Assembly (NCBI GenBank): GCA_016715065.1
Contig: JADKBN010000029.1
Span: 248,001 to 312,000, forward strand
Reading direction: 5' to 3'
DNA: 64,000 nucleotides
Origin: Fibrobacterota bacterium
GTDB lineage: Bacteria; Fibrobacterota; Fibrobacteria; UBA5070
In this document: piece after piece, positions 45,785-55,503 of the stretch
Numbering within the stretch: position 1 is the stretch's first letter
How the letters are laid out: the number at the start of each line of letters is the position of its first letter
The notes under the pieces: generated by a model
Seen by the model: only the letters and a program-made list of their open reading frames with translations
Told to the model about the DNA's origin: nothing
Databases searched by the model: none
Position numbers and translations under genes: made by a program

Positions 45785-46338
45785 CAGGTATGTCTCCGAG
45801 TTGCAGAGCCAGTGACGGCGGAGGGCGTCCCAGCAGGCACGCTGGTGACTGTCCAAGGAACGGACTTTGGATCCTGGATCGAAACCACCGTCGGGTGAGG
45901 GTCAACGAGTCTGAGCCTCTGACTGAGTTGGGTCTTGAAGTTGGCCGGCAGGCTTGCCCCTGGGAACAACTTGCTTGGATGTGCGGGTTGCTCGCAGTGG
46001 AAGACCACGCGAATCTCCTTGGCACTCAAAAAATTCTGGATCCGGGCTGTCTCCGCATCGTGGTGATGTCCGGCAAGTGTGAGCCCGAGCAACGTGTCGC
46101 GAACCTTCAATGGGATCGCTTCCGATAGATCCTCGTCCTTGTCACGCTGGCCAATCCGGAAGTCCTTTACCTCGAGGATCCAAAGCCGATCCGCACTCGG
46201 ATCAAAGGCCAAGAAGTCGACGCCCTTGTGCGTCGCTCCAAAGGAGTTCTGCACCTGCTTCTTGTAGAAGTTCAATCCGTCGTACTTCTCCACCTGGAAC
46301 CCAGACGGAAACTGGAAATCCAAACGGCCCTCCTGCAT
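45784..46338 (-). CDS. PD-(D/E)XK-type protein in defence locus
   Basis: 184 residues from ATG 46338 (MQEGRLDFQFPSGFQVEKYD). The core KGVDFLAFD followed by LWILEVKDF gives the D...ExK pattern of the restriction-endonuclease-like fold, in a context of strands and helix that fits. It overlaps the ATPase gene before it by one base and the DUF499 gene after it by one base (both TGATG), so it is part of the unit. It may be the nuclease partner of the AAA ATPase upstream. The last 40 residues are low-complexity. No named family is recognised. Confidence 0.55.
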   Translation of the reverse strand: MQEGRLDFQFPSGFQVEKYDGLNFYKKQVQNSFGATHKGVDFLAFDPSADRLWILEVKDFRIGQRDKDEDLSEAIPLKVRDTLLGLTLAGHHHDAETARIQNFLSAKEIRVVFHCEQPAHPSKLFPGASLPANFKTQLSQRLRLVDPHPTVVSIQDPKSVPWTVTSVPAGTPSAVTGSATRRHT

Positions 46339-47372
46339 CAGGTATCCCTCATGTAGGCTTCGGCCTGGTGGATCTCCTCGTCCAAGGCCACGATGGTGTC
46401 GATGTCCGTGAAGGTCTTTCCTTCCTGGAGGATCAGCTCCTTGTCCCGGTAGGCAAGTCCCACAACTTGGAGCTTTACTTGATCCCTCTGCTTGGCCTGG
46501 GCCTGCAAAAGTTCGAGCTCCCTCATGAACATCAGACTGTGGGTCGCCACGATCACCTGCACGCCGTTCTGCGCCAGGACATGACAGGTATTAGCAACCT
46601 CGCGGATCAACTTCGCATTCAGGTTCGTCTCGGGTTCGTCCCAAAAGAGGAATCCCTTGTCCAGGAGCGTCCCCGTCACGATCAGACGCGCGATGGTGGC
46701 GAGCTTTCGCAGGCCCTCGGCGACCAGGGGCATCTCGATCTTGCCAAGCCCTTGGCTTTGCAGGTAGAACCGGCCGTTGGCATCGAGGACGATCTTGCCG
46801 CCCATCGCCTTTTCTAATGGCTTGAGCAACGCGGCCGCCTTCTTTTCTGTGGGGCCCTTGGGAACCAATCCCCCGAGCAAGGCGCACAGGTCGCGGTAGG
46901 TCTCCTCGTATTCCAGGTAGTACTTGTCGTAAGTCGCCAGGAAGTTCGGGTAAAGGGTCAGCAACTCGCGCGTCGGTAGGAATGCCGGCTCCTGGGGCAA
47001 TCGGAGATTCGGTTCTTCTTGAACCACCAGTCGATCGGCATTGCCGCTGCTCAGGCTCATCTTCAGCGAAGCCTTGGGTTTGTCCCAGACCGCCTCGATC
47101 TCGGCCGTGGTGCGACCCGGCCGTCGCCTGGCCAGGCGTCCCAGGTCCTCGGGCCGAAAGACTCCGATCAGCTTTTCCGAGAGTTCCTCGCTGAGATTGC
47201 CATGCTTTTTGGTTTGGGGCTTCGCCAGGACCGATGTAAGCGTGTAGGCCAGCTTGAGCAGTGAGGACTTGCCCGTGCCATTCTCGCCCAGGATCACGGT
47301 GATGCCCGGTACGAAGTTCACGGTGGCATCGGGGAGCCCCATGAAATCCTTGATTTTGAGTGTCTTCAGCAT
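46338..47372 (-). CDS. AAA (ABC/OLD-like) ATPase in defence locus
   Basis: 344 residues from ATG 47372 (MLKTLKIKDFMGLPDATVNF). RecF/OLD-type ABC ATPase: Walker A GENGTGKSSLL, the signature region with GLRKLATIARLI, Walker B FLFWDEPETNLN, H-loop ATHSLMF. There is no TOPRIM domain; the C-terminus is short. ATPases of this kind pair with a separate nuclease in several anti-phage systems (for instance Septu and retron effectors), and the next gene is a PD-(D/E)XK protein. A 49-bp gap separates it from the methylase gene. Confidence 0.8.
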   Translation of the reverse strand: MLKTLKIKDFMGLPDATVNFVPGITVILGENGTGKSSLLKLAYTLTSVLAKPQTKKHGNLSEELSEKLIGVFRPEDLGRLARRRPGRTTAEIEAVWDKPKASLKMSLSSGNADRLVVQEEPNLRLPQEPAFLPTRELLTLYPNFLATYDKYYLEYEETYRDLCALLGGLVPKGPTEKKAAALLKPLEKAMGGKIVLDANGRFYLQSQGLGKIEMPLVAEGLRKLATIARLIVTGTLLDKGFLFWDEPETNLNAKLIREVANTCHVLAQNGVQVIVATHSLMFMRELELLQAQAKQRDQVKLQVVGLAYRDKELILQEGKTFTDIDTIVALDEEIHQAEAYMRDT

Positions 47373-47421
47373 GCAGAACTCTCCAAGAGAGTGGTGAGGT
47401 TCCTGAAACAATAGGGATTTT

Positions 47422-50346
47422 TCACAGAAGCTCCGTCTGGGGGCCGTGAGTGGGCGCACGCTCGGCGTCGCGACGGATGCTTTCCCAGGCTGTGGCAAGC
47501 TCGTTGTACGGGCGGGCATCCTCTGCCTTGCCGTTGCGTTCGCACCAGGTGTAAAGCCGGTAGGCGAGCTTGCGGATGGCTTCCTGGTGGCGCGGGATGC
47601 GCGCCAATAACTGACCGGCTTCTTGGCTGCCGCCAGCGCGCAGAGCGCGGATCATCTGGTGCAACGATTCCCAAACTGGGATGCGGGCATCCGATTCCGG
47701 CTTCCAGTCGGAGGGGTAATCTTCAAGCCGCAGGAGTCGCACTTCGCCGGATTTGGCCACCAGCACACCGGCTTCTTGCAGGCCAGCGACAGAGGTGTTC
47801 TTGGAGCGCGCCCACTGGTCGGCATCGCCGAACGGACCAGGATCAAAGCCGTGCTTCTGGAACCATGGCAGACAGAATTTGGTATCGCTGTCCCAATCGG
47901 ATTCGGCTTCGCCGAAAAATTCATCCACGGAACGATTGATGAGCACCAAAGCTTCGCGAACGGGCATTGGGGTTCCGTCCGCTTCCATCACCTGGCGGTA
48001 TTTGCTGTACACGCCCATGCCCGGCCCGATGGCGGCCTGGGCCAGATCCACCGGGGCCACGGGTGACTTGCCGTCTTCGCCCTCGATCATCACGGCAAGG
48101 TCGGTGTGCAAGCGCTCTTTGAGTTCGGCCAAAAATTCGCGGCGATCGCAAACGGGGGCATCATCAGCGCGGCGGCGGCAGACCAAGATGATGGATGAGG
48201 CTAGCGCGTTGGTCCCGATCCCAATGCTACGGGCATCGCGTTCGGTGCGCATGGGCCATGTGCCGACCAGCGAAAAGCCTGCGCGGATCACGGCTTCCAG
48301 GAAGGTCTCCCAGCCGGTGCTGGCCGTGCCTCCGCCCTTTGATTCGCTTTGCTTGAAGGCATAGTAGATGGTGACAGGAAACGCCGGGTGGCCTTGTACG
48401 GCCAACTGGTGCATGGCGTGGGTCATTCCATCAAGGAAAAATGCCTCGGCGTTGGCTTTGCCGCCGTGTCGGTAGGGGGTCGCCACCAGTTCTTCCATCT
48501 TAGGAACAGCGGTGCCAGCAAAAAGGATTGGGAAGACATTTCGCAATGTGCGGCGCTGCCAGATGTAGAAGAAGTCGGAAAGGTCGGCGTAACCGATGTT
48601 GTCATAATAGGGCGGATCTGTGGAAATAACCTTTCCACGACTGAAATCCTGAAACTGGGCATTTCCTTGGTTAGCGAAGCCTGCCACGCGCGGATCTAAT
48701 TTTTCGATGCATTTCGCCACAAAGCTCAAGTTTTGGGTGTAATTCCCGCCGGAATCGGACAATGGATTGCACTCAGCAAAGTCCCATGTCATCGGGATGG
48801 CTTGTTTCGTGAATGCATGTGAGACAAGTTCGTTCTTTGGCGCACTACTCCATGTTGCGATCGTGCACCAGAAGTCGGAGGATCTTCCAACACCTAATCC
48901 CAAATACACCGCCACGGCATCCGCGTAGGCTTGTGCTCCGTTGCCACCATCGTCTAGTGTCGCAACTTCCGGCCAACCTGCCGCCAAGGCATCGGCCTTG
49001 ACCTTCTCCCGAGCCTCGTTCACCAAATCCGCAAAGGTGTTGAGGGCGACCAACTGCCGTTTGGTGAACAGCGAGCCGTAGGTGGCAAGGCCATATTGTA
49101 CAGTCCAAAAGTTTCGAGGATCGTCGGGAAGTGCATTTTCTGGAATCCAATCCGGCTCCGCTTGCAATGCGATCTCTTCCATTTCCGCCATTGGGTCCAA
49201 GTACACGCGGCCTCGTTCGCCTTCCGCGACGATGGTCATGAGGCGTGCCCCCATCCGACCAGCCATTCCTTCACCCTTGATGTGTTTGGCATCCACGGGG
49301 GCTTGAGTGAACAGGCAGGTAAAGTTCGCGCCTCGCGCGGCCTTGGTGCCCTGCCCCACTAATTCCTCGTCTTGCGGTTTCCCAACCCGTACAACGAACT
49401 TGTACTCTCTTCCGCTCACCACGGGCTCCACCCAGGTCTCTTTGCCTGGCTTGGTGGAAAGCCAGAAACTGCTCACCAACGGCACGTCCGTATCGGCAAA
49501 GGCAGGATCGGGGCTTTTTACGGTGCGTGCCCAGAGCCATGCAATCACTGTCAGATCTTGTCCTCGGTAGGCTTCCAAGTCGGGGCGTAGCGCCACCATT
49601 TCGTCGGTCACGCGAACCTTGGGATACAAGTGGCCAATTTTTGCCAACGCCCGTTCGCGCATCCAGGCGCCGTAGCGGCGCACATCTTCGGCCAGGCCCG
49701 CGGCACCTTTCCAGTCGCGCAGCTCCAAGCCCCCGCGCCCCTTGTCGCTTCCGACTGCGACATCCGGACCAATTGCGGGCTTGCCGACAAAGCGCGGTGG
49801 GATCTCGATCATGGCTTTGTTGATCAGTACTGCCACAGGGTTCAGGTCGGATGCCCACGATTCCAAGCCCAGGCGCTGGGCCTCCAATGGGAGCGCACCA
49901 CCACCTGCGAAGGGGTCATGAAAGGCCGGCAGTTTGGTGGGATCGAACAGGGTCGCGGCGTCAGGGTGGTTTGCGTTGAGTTCGCAGGTCTCGCGCCAGC
50001 TCTTCCAAATTTCCTCACGGGCTTCCTTGAGGACGGATTCGTTCGTGGTGCTTTCCCACAGCACAAGCTTGCTCAGGATGCGGAACAGCCGATTGCGCGA
50101 ATCCTGGATACTGTCCTTGAGGTCGTTGGGGATTTCCTTCCCTTCGTATTTCCACGAAGGATCGTTCACCATCTGCGACCAGATCACCGCCCGCGCCGCC
50201 GCCAAGGGCCGCCGCGCCCAATACAGGTGCAGAGTGCTGGGATGTCCATGTCGGATGCTCTTCTCCCGCGCGCACGCCACATTGATGTCTTCCAACGGCA
50301 AGGCTGTCTCGATCAGCTTGCGTGGGATCCGCACGGGGTGGGTCAT
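47422..50346 (-). CDS. DUF1156 DNA methyltransferase
   Basis: 974 residues from ATG 50346 (MTHPVRIPRKLIETALPLED), overlapping the Abi gene's stop as ATGA. The N-terminal DUF1156 segment (NVACAREKSIRHGHPSTLHL, YWARRPLAAARAVIWSQMV) leads to the S-adenosylmethionine motif HDPFAGGGALPLEAQRLG and, much later, the catalytic STDPPYYDNIGYADLSDFF (DPPY type, N6-adenine or N4-cytosine). A large insert lies between the two. DUF1156 enzymes mark host DNA in anti-phage loci with DUF499 ATPases and helicases. The gene is intact, unlike its two largest partners. Confidence 0.88.
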   Translation of the reverse strand: MTHPVRIPRKLIETALPLEDINVACAREKSIRHGHPSTLHLYWARRPLAAARAVIWSQMVNDPSWKYEGKEIPNDLKDSIQDSRNRLFRILSKLVLWESTTNESVLKEAREEIWKSWRETCELNANHPDAATLFDPTKLPAFHDPFAGGGALPLEAQRLGLESWASDLNPVAVLINKAMIEIPPRFVGKPAIGPDVAVGSDKGRGGLELRDWKGAAGLAEDVRRYGAWMRERALAKIGHLYPKVRVTDEMVALRPDLEAYRGQDLTVIAWLWARTVKSPDPAFADTDVPLVSSFWLSTKPGKETWVEPVVSGREYKFVVRVGKPQDEELVGQGTKAARGANFTCLFTQAPVDAKHIKGEGMAGRMGARLMTIVAEGERGRVYLDPMAEMEEIALQAEPDWIPENALPDDPRNFWTVQYGLATYGSLFTKRQLVALNTFADLVNEAREKVKADALAAGWPEVATLDDGGNGAQAYADAVAVYLGLGVGRSSDFWCTIATWSSAPKNELVSHAFTKQAIPMTWDFAECNPLSDSGGNYTQNLSFVAKCIEKLDPRVAGFANQGNAQFQDFSRGKVISTDPPYYDNIGYADLSDFFYIWQRRTLRNVFPILFAGTAVPKMEELVATPYRHGGKANAEAFFLDGMTHAMHQLAVQGHPAFPVTIYYAFKQSESKGGGTASTGWETFLEAVIRAGFSLVGTWPMRTERDARSIGIGTNALASSIILVCRRRADDAPVCDRREFLAELKERLHTDLAVMIEGEDGKSPVAPVDLAQAAIGPGMGVYSKYRQVMEADGTPMPVREALVLINRSVDEFFGEAESDWDSDTKFCLPWFQKHGFDPGPFGDADQWARSKNTSVAGLQEAGVLVAKSGEVRLLRLEDYPSDWKPESDARIPVWESLHQMIRALRAGGSQEAGQLLARIPRHQEAIRKLAYRLYTWCERNGKAEDARPYNELATAWESIRRDAERAPTHGPQTELL

Positions 50347-51230
50347 GGGGTGGTCTTCCAGAGGGGGTGTTCTGTCCAGTTCGCGGGCATGCCCATCGAG
50401 AGGCGCGGAATGCGTGGATTCGCTTCGATCAGGGTTTCCATCCGTTCGTACCATCCGCTTCGCGGTGCGATGCGGCGCAGGAGGTGGCTCAGGATGCACA
50501 ACATGCCGAATAGGCGTTCGTTCCCGATACCACGCCAAGCGGGATCCTTGTTGGGGATCAAGGGCTTGTAGCCAAATTCACGGTTCCAGACGCGACCGTG
50601 GTGGGCGCAGATGTTCCGCAAAGCGTTGAGCGCTGTGATCCAGGATTCGAAGACGCGGTCATGGACACCGAAGGCCTTGGCGATATCCTGCTTCAACGAA
50701 GGTTCCAGAATGCGGAACAGGCTCAGCGTGGTCCCCAACGAAAGGACTTCCGCCGTCATCCACAGGGGAGGTAGTCCGTGGACATCGCCGTATTTGGCTT
50801 GGAAATGCTGTAGGAATACCTCGCGGCTCCGGGAGACTTCTTCTTGGAGTTTCGTCAGGATCTTGCCGTGGGATGCTGTGGAGCATGCCGCGAACGACGA
50901 AGCGTCGCGGTACCCGAATGGCCCCGACCGGTGCGCGAGACGATAGGTCAACTCGGTCTTGAGGGAGACCTCGAAGCGTTCAATGGCATCAAGCAAGAGA
51001 AGCCGAAGCTGGCGATCGAAACGGTATTGCGTCCAGACTTGTTCCAATCGCGTGCCGCTGCGGAACGCGTCGCCTCCGGGTATCCGAAAGGGGTAGAGAT
51101 ATCCGCTCAGACGGTAGTAGTTCACCGACTGTAGGGTGGAAATCAAGACCCCTCGATCCGCTTCCAACCCTCGGGTCAGAAGCAGATCGGCTTGCTGGTC
51201 GAAGGTCAGGGTTGGCTTCAGATAACGCAT
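50343..51230 (-). CDS. Abi_2 (AbiD/AbiF-type) HEPN protein
   Basis: 295 residues from ATG 51230 (MRYLKPTLTFDQQADLLLTR). Abi_2 family: LISTLQSVNYYRLSGYLYPF near the start, YRFDRQLRLLLLDAIERFEV, and LNALRNICAHHGRVWNR, which has the R-x4-H of HEPN RNases. Abi_2 proteins stop phage growth, apparently by cutting RNA. Here it is not free-standing: it heads the transcript with the methylase, overlapping it by four bases, so it may be the killer arm of the system. The upstream ~180 bp must hold the promoter. Confidence 0.85.
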   Translation of the reverse strand: MRYLKPTLTFDQQADLLLTRGLEADRGVLISTLQSVNYYRLSGYLYPFRIPGGDAFRSGTRLEQVWTQYRFDRQLRLLLLDAIERFEVSLKTELTYRLAHRSGPFGYRDASSFAACSTASHGKILTKLQEEVSRSREVFLQHFQAKYGDVHGLPPLWMTAEVLSLGTTLSLFRILEPSLKQDIAKAFGVHDRVFESWITALNALRNICAHHGRVWNREFGYKPLIPNKDPAWRGIGNERLFGMLCILSHLLRRIAPRSGWYERMETLIEANPRIPRLSMGMPANWTEHPLWKTTP

Positions 51231-51411
51231 GAAGCGAAACCCCAAGAAAAGAAAAACCTGCCGAAGTGAGCTTGCGTCAGAGGCCCGGCAGGTATGCTGG
51301 ACCGAGTATAGCAAAAATCCAGAGTCTGCGGCAAGCTCCGACTCATGCGGAGAGTTATACTTCGATCCAAGTCCAGTGCCGCTGGTCGGCTCGATAGGGT
51401 TACACCGCTGG

Positions 51412-51447
51412 ACATCAAGGGCTCTCCTTAGGGAGGGCCCTTGATGT
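51412..51447. terminator. Strong hairpin between helicase and Abi genes
   Basis: ACATCAAGGGC (51412-51422) pairs with GCCCTTGATGT (51437-51447), and the stem continues with TCTCC against GGAGG around loop TTAG: 16 pairs with one G-U. The helicase stop codon (51415-51417) is inside it. It has TTTC on the plus side only, so it may act as a folded barrier or mRNA 3' end rather than a classic terminator. Confidence 0.55.
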
Positions 51448-54400
51448 TTCTGCGAAGTCCGCAGACAAGATCTGATCCAGCGCGACCGCCCGCTCCAGCA
51501 GCTTGGGTAGACTCTTGTTGATGCTGGCGTCGTCAAATTCTGGCTCGCGCTCGAAAGGTTTGGGGATGTAGTGGGTGGCCACCACGCGCCCCTGGTCCAC
51601 AGGCACGATTGCCAGAAGGAACTTGTCCTTCTGGTTGAGGGCCGTGACGATTTCATTGTGGGTCACGGTGACCGTGTCTTGGTGCGCCTCTCGTCCTTTG
51701 ACTTCCACGTGCCATACTGCAGAAGGATGAGCCTCCGTAGCTGGCTCAATCATCGTCAAGTCCCAACCACACTTGTCCGCAGAAACATCTCGCACCTCAA
51801 AGCCGCGCTCGCGGAAGTCGCGGCTCACGGCATCCATCGCCAGAATTTCCACGCGCCGTCGGGCTTCGGCATCGACCGGAGAGGCCGGAGTTGCCTCACC
51901 AGAGCGTAGATCCAAAAGCCCCTGCGGGATCACGAGCGCGACCCCGAGCATTTCAGGAGCCTTGACGCGCAGCTCCTTGGATGCGATCAGTTCGCGGGTT
52001 CGCGAGTCAAGACGTGCGGAAAGCTCGTCCACTCTACGCTCGATGTTATCAACAGTGAGGCGAGCGTCTTTGCCTGCGGCGATTTCTTGTCGTAACTCGG
52101 CGGAGCGGGCCGACCAGTAGGTGATTTCAGCAGAAAGCCGTTCATGGACAGCTTCCAAGGTCTTTGCGACATCCGCGGCGCGGGCCTGGACCACTTCGTC
52201 GCGGTGTTCTGGAACGATTTTCTCCATGGCATGGTTGCGTGCCAAGTCTTGCGCTCCCTGCACAATCCAAGGGGCATGCAGAACATCCTGCACCAACCTG
52301 CGTTCGCCTTCGCCCATCGGGCGTAGATCGAGGTGAGGAGCCCAACCCGCAAATGCCGAGCGACCATCGGCGAATACCTTCACAAACTGCACACGTCTTG
52401 AAGCGATGGTCCGACGAGCAATGTCGGGTCTTCCCTCTTCGATGGCATGCTCCAACAAAAACAGGAGCCAAGGATCCTCACCGCAATCGGTTGGATCGAC
52501 CATGACGGCGCCCTGTTCAAGCAGCGGACCGTCTTGTTCCAGGATGGAGTCGATCGTACGCGCCACGAGGGGGTGACCTGGATGAATAAGCTTTGCTTCC
52601 TGCAGTTTTCCAGGTACACGCAGATGCTCGCGTTCGAAGCAGATACGCTCGTATTTGCGTAGCAAGGGATCGCTGGATGGCTTGAGACGATCCAGTTCAA
52701 TCAGTGCCGCTGGAACGCGTACGATTTCCCAACGGCGGTTGTTTTCGCGCGTTCTCACTTCGCCCTTGAGCCGCGGAAAAGCCTGCAAGAAGAACGACTG
52801 TACGTAGTAGGGTTGCATCTTGCGGGCTTCGGCTCGCTCCATGGATTCGCGCAGGTGCCTGATCGCTCGCCCATTACTTCCTTGGTGAGGGCTCGCCGTT
52901 CCAAGATCGCTTTCAATTTTTCAGGATCGAACAAGTTGTCGATCGTGCGCTCGCGTCGTCGCGTGGCCTCTTCCGATTCGCTATCGAGGATCGCGTTTCT
53001 CAAAAGTTCGTGAAGTGGTGTTTCCTCGAAGACCTGTCCGAGAATATCGAAGACCTTCCCACCCAAAGCGGCTTTTTCGCGTTCGATCTTGGCGAGGATG
53101 GTTTCCCAGACTTGGCCTTCTCGCGTCTCGGAGGCGACAAGGTTCCACATGTGGCAAATTTCCTGCTGCCCGATTCGATGGATGCGCCCGAAGCGCTGCT
53201 CCAGACGATTGGGATTCCAAGGGAGGTCGTAGTTGATCAAAAGGTGCGCCGATTGGAGATTCACACCCTCACCCGCGGCATCTGTGGCCACCAACACCTT
53301 GATCTCGTCGGTGAAGCGGAAGCGTTCCTGGATGGTCTTGCGGACATCGCGCGCCGTACCCCCGTGGATGGCTTCCACGACGGTTTGTTCCCCTACCAGA
53401 TCCAGTTTGTCCCTGAGCTTGTCTACCAGGTAATTCAGCGTGTCGCGGTGTTCGGTGAACAAAATGAGTTGGTGCGGCCGACCATCAGCCCCACGGATTT
53501 CTTCGCTTTCCAGCAGTTCGCGAAGTCGCGCCCACTTGGAGTCCCGGTTGGAGAGATAGACAGATTCTGCAAGTTCGATCAGCCCCATCAAGATCGAGGG
53601 ATTTCCTTCTGGAGTTCCTCGATGGTTTCAGCAACGGTCATGGTTCCGTTGACTTCATCATCCAGATCGTCTTCTGGGTCGGCATAATCGTCCCAGTCGG
53701 CGTTTTCCATGGCCTTGATTTTGGCGATGAATTCTGATTGCCCCGCATTGCCACGATTTTGGAGCCGGTTTCCCGCAGCTCGTCTTCGAGCCTCCGCTTG
53801 CGCCGCTTCAGCGATTCCCAGATGGCAGCCGGACTCGATGCCAAACGGCGTTGCAGCGAGGTCATCGCGAACCCCACCGTGACCCGCCGCGAATCGTCCA
53901 GACGTGCCGCACGGTTCATCCCGTTTCGGACATAATCCGTCACCTGAGCATAAAGTGAGGCTTCGTCGTCGCTGAGCTTGTAGTTGACCGTGGAAGCAAT
54001 TCGGTCGGGGAAAAGAGGGGTTCCGTCGAAGCGAACCAGCTCCTCCTTGACCATCCGACGCATGATGTCGGAGACATCGACCCTTCGAGTGCCGTCTCGC
54101 ATCTTTCCGTAGAATCGATCGCCATCCAGGAGGGTCAAGAACGCCTGGAAATCCTCTTCCTTGCCATTGTGCGGCGTGGCGGTCATCAAAAGAAAGTGTC
54201 GGCAATGCCCCGCGAGCAATTCACCCAACTCGAATCTTGCGGTCTTCCTGAGCTCTCCGCCCCAGTACTGCGCCGACATTTTGTGGGCTTCGTCCACCAC
54301 GATCAGGTCGTACTCGGGAGCCTGCTTGAGTTTCTCCTGGAGCATCGGGTTCCGGCTGAGCTGGTCGAGCCTGACGACAAGCCGTTCCTTTTCGGCGAAA

Positions 54401-54990
54401 GGATTCCCGGTGGCAGTGTTCTGGATCATGGAACTGTCGAAAACCTCGAAGAGCAGCCCGAATTTCTCGATCATTTCCTCTCCCCACTGGGGGGTGAGGC
54501 TTCCTGGTGCCACGATCAAGATGCGCCGTGCATCCGCACGCAGCATCAGCTCCCGAATGTAAAGGCCCGCCATCACGGTCTTGCCTGCGCCTGGGTCATC
54601 AGCCAGCAGGAAGCGCAGGGGCTGTCTCGGCAGCATGGACTCGTAGACTGCCAAAATTTGGTGGGGTAGGGGATCGACCTTGGAGGTATAGACCGCCATC
54701 ATGGGCTCGAACAGCCAGGCTAGCCCGATGCGCTTGGCCTCCACGGCAAGACGCCAAGGTTCACCCGGTGCAGTGAAACTCCAAGGCCTGCCATCCACAG
54801 CGATCTGCATCGTGGCCAATCGTGGGTCCGTCGAGATCACGACCTCGGTCGTGATCTCCTTGGTATCCATCCGCTTGTAGACCAGGTTGACAGCGCTTGG
54901 ACCCATGGGAACAGTGGCGACGACTTCGATGAGGATTCCGGGGAGGAATCCATCGACGACAGCTTGAGGGGCTAGGTCGGTGAGGTTCAT
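51415..54990 (-). pseudogene. SNF2-type helicase with DUF3883, three frameshifts
   Basis: About 1190 residues from ATG 54990 (MNLTDLAPQAVVDGFLPGIL). Helicase motifs: LADDPGAGKTVMAGL (I), VVDEAHKMS (II), LLMTATPHNGK (III), LILFTEHRDTLNYL (IV), VATDAAGEGVNLQ (V), EQRFGRIHRIGQ (VI). A coiled region and a C-terminal DUF3883 domain (GFEVRDVSADKCGWDL, WHVEVKGR) follow. The frame breaks at 53741-53744 (G run), ~53592 (C run) and ~52865 (G pair); one added base at each point restores a continuous protein. At the second break TGATG also allows re-initiation. A DrmD-like translocase for an anti-phage system is the best role. It overlaps the HTH gene as ATGA. Confidence 0.8.
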
Positions 54991-55172
54991 TCTCTGCCTT
55001 CCGTAGCGCCACCAGCACGAACCCAGTCATCAACCTCTGTGGTTTTGAATTTCCAAAATCGGCCCACCTTATGGCCAGGCATGCCGCGCGTACTTACCCA
55101 GGAATAAACCGTGTCCTTGGCAACACCAAGATGCGCAGCAATTTCGTCCACTGAAAACCAACGTTCGGGCAT
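54987..55172 (-). CDS. Excisionase-type helix-turn-helix protein
   Basis: 61 residues from ATG 55172 (MPERWFSVDEIAAHLGVAKD). It is a complete HTH_17/AlpA-type domain: WFSVDEIAAHLGVAKDTVYSWV, MPGHKVGRFWKFKTTEVDDWV. Proteins like this bind DNA at element ends or control adjacent genes. It is the first gene of the helicase transcript, overlapping it by four bases, so it probably regulates the locus. The upstream region holds the 14-bp hairpin at 55269, which may be its target. Confidence 0.85.
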   Translation of the reverse strand: MPERWFSVDEIAAHLGVAKDTVYSWVSTRGMPGHKVGRFWKFKTTEVDDWVRAGGATEGRE

Positions 55173-55268
55173 CTGTCAAACCTAGTTTCGTTGGGTTAAT
55201 TCGGGTTCTGGGGTAGAACGGTAGGTTTTTGATGGTCGGAGCGGAGCGGAAAATGCTACCTGGATCAA

Positions 55269-55303
55269 TCCAGATTCGTCACGAGCCCTGTGACGAATCT
55301 GGA
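55269..55303. promoter_or_regulatory. 14-bp inverted repeat between divergent genes
   Basis: TCCAGATTCGTCAC (55269-55282), loop GAGCCCT, GTGACGAATCTGGA (55290-55303); all 14 pairs match. It sits in the 331-bp space (55173-55503) between the minus-strand HTH/helicase transcript and the plus-strand DUF932 gene. It could be an operator, an attenuator or a recombination site. Nothing else in that space is recognisable. Confidence 0.5.
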
Positions 55304-55503
55304 GGATCAGGGTCTCCGGACATCTGAAGGGATTCGTTTGGCTGATAGTGCAGGGGAATCTTGGAGCATTTCGGAAGCCTTCCTCCAGACGGGCTATTTG
55401 TTCAGTATGTTCAAAATCTTGAATGAGCTGAGGTGCTGACTGTTGGTGCTCTCGCTAACGACGATTGCCCCTAGCTTGCTGCCATGATGATGGTGAAAGG
55501 AAT

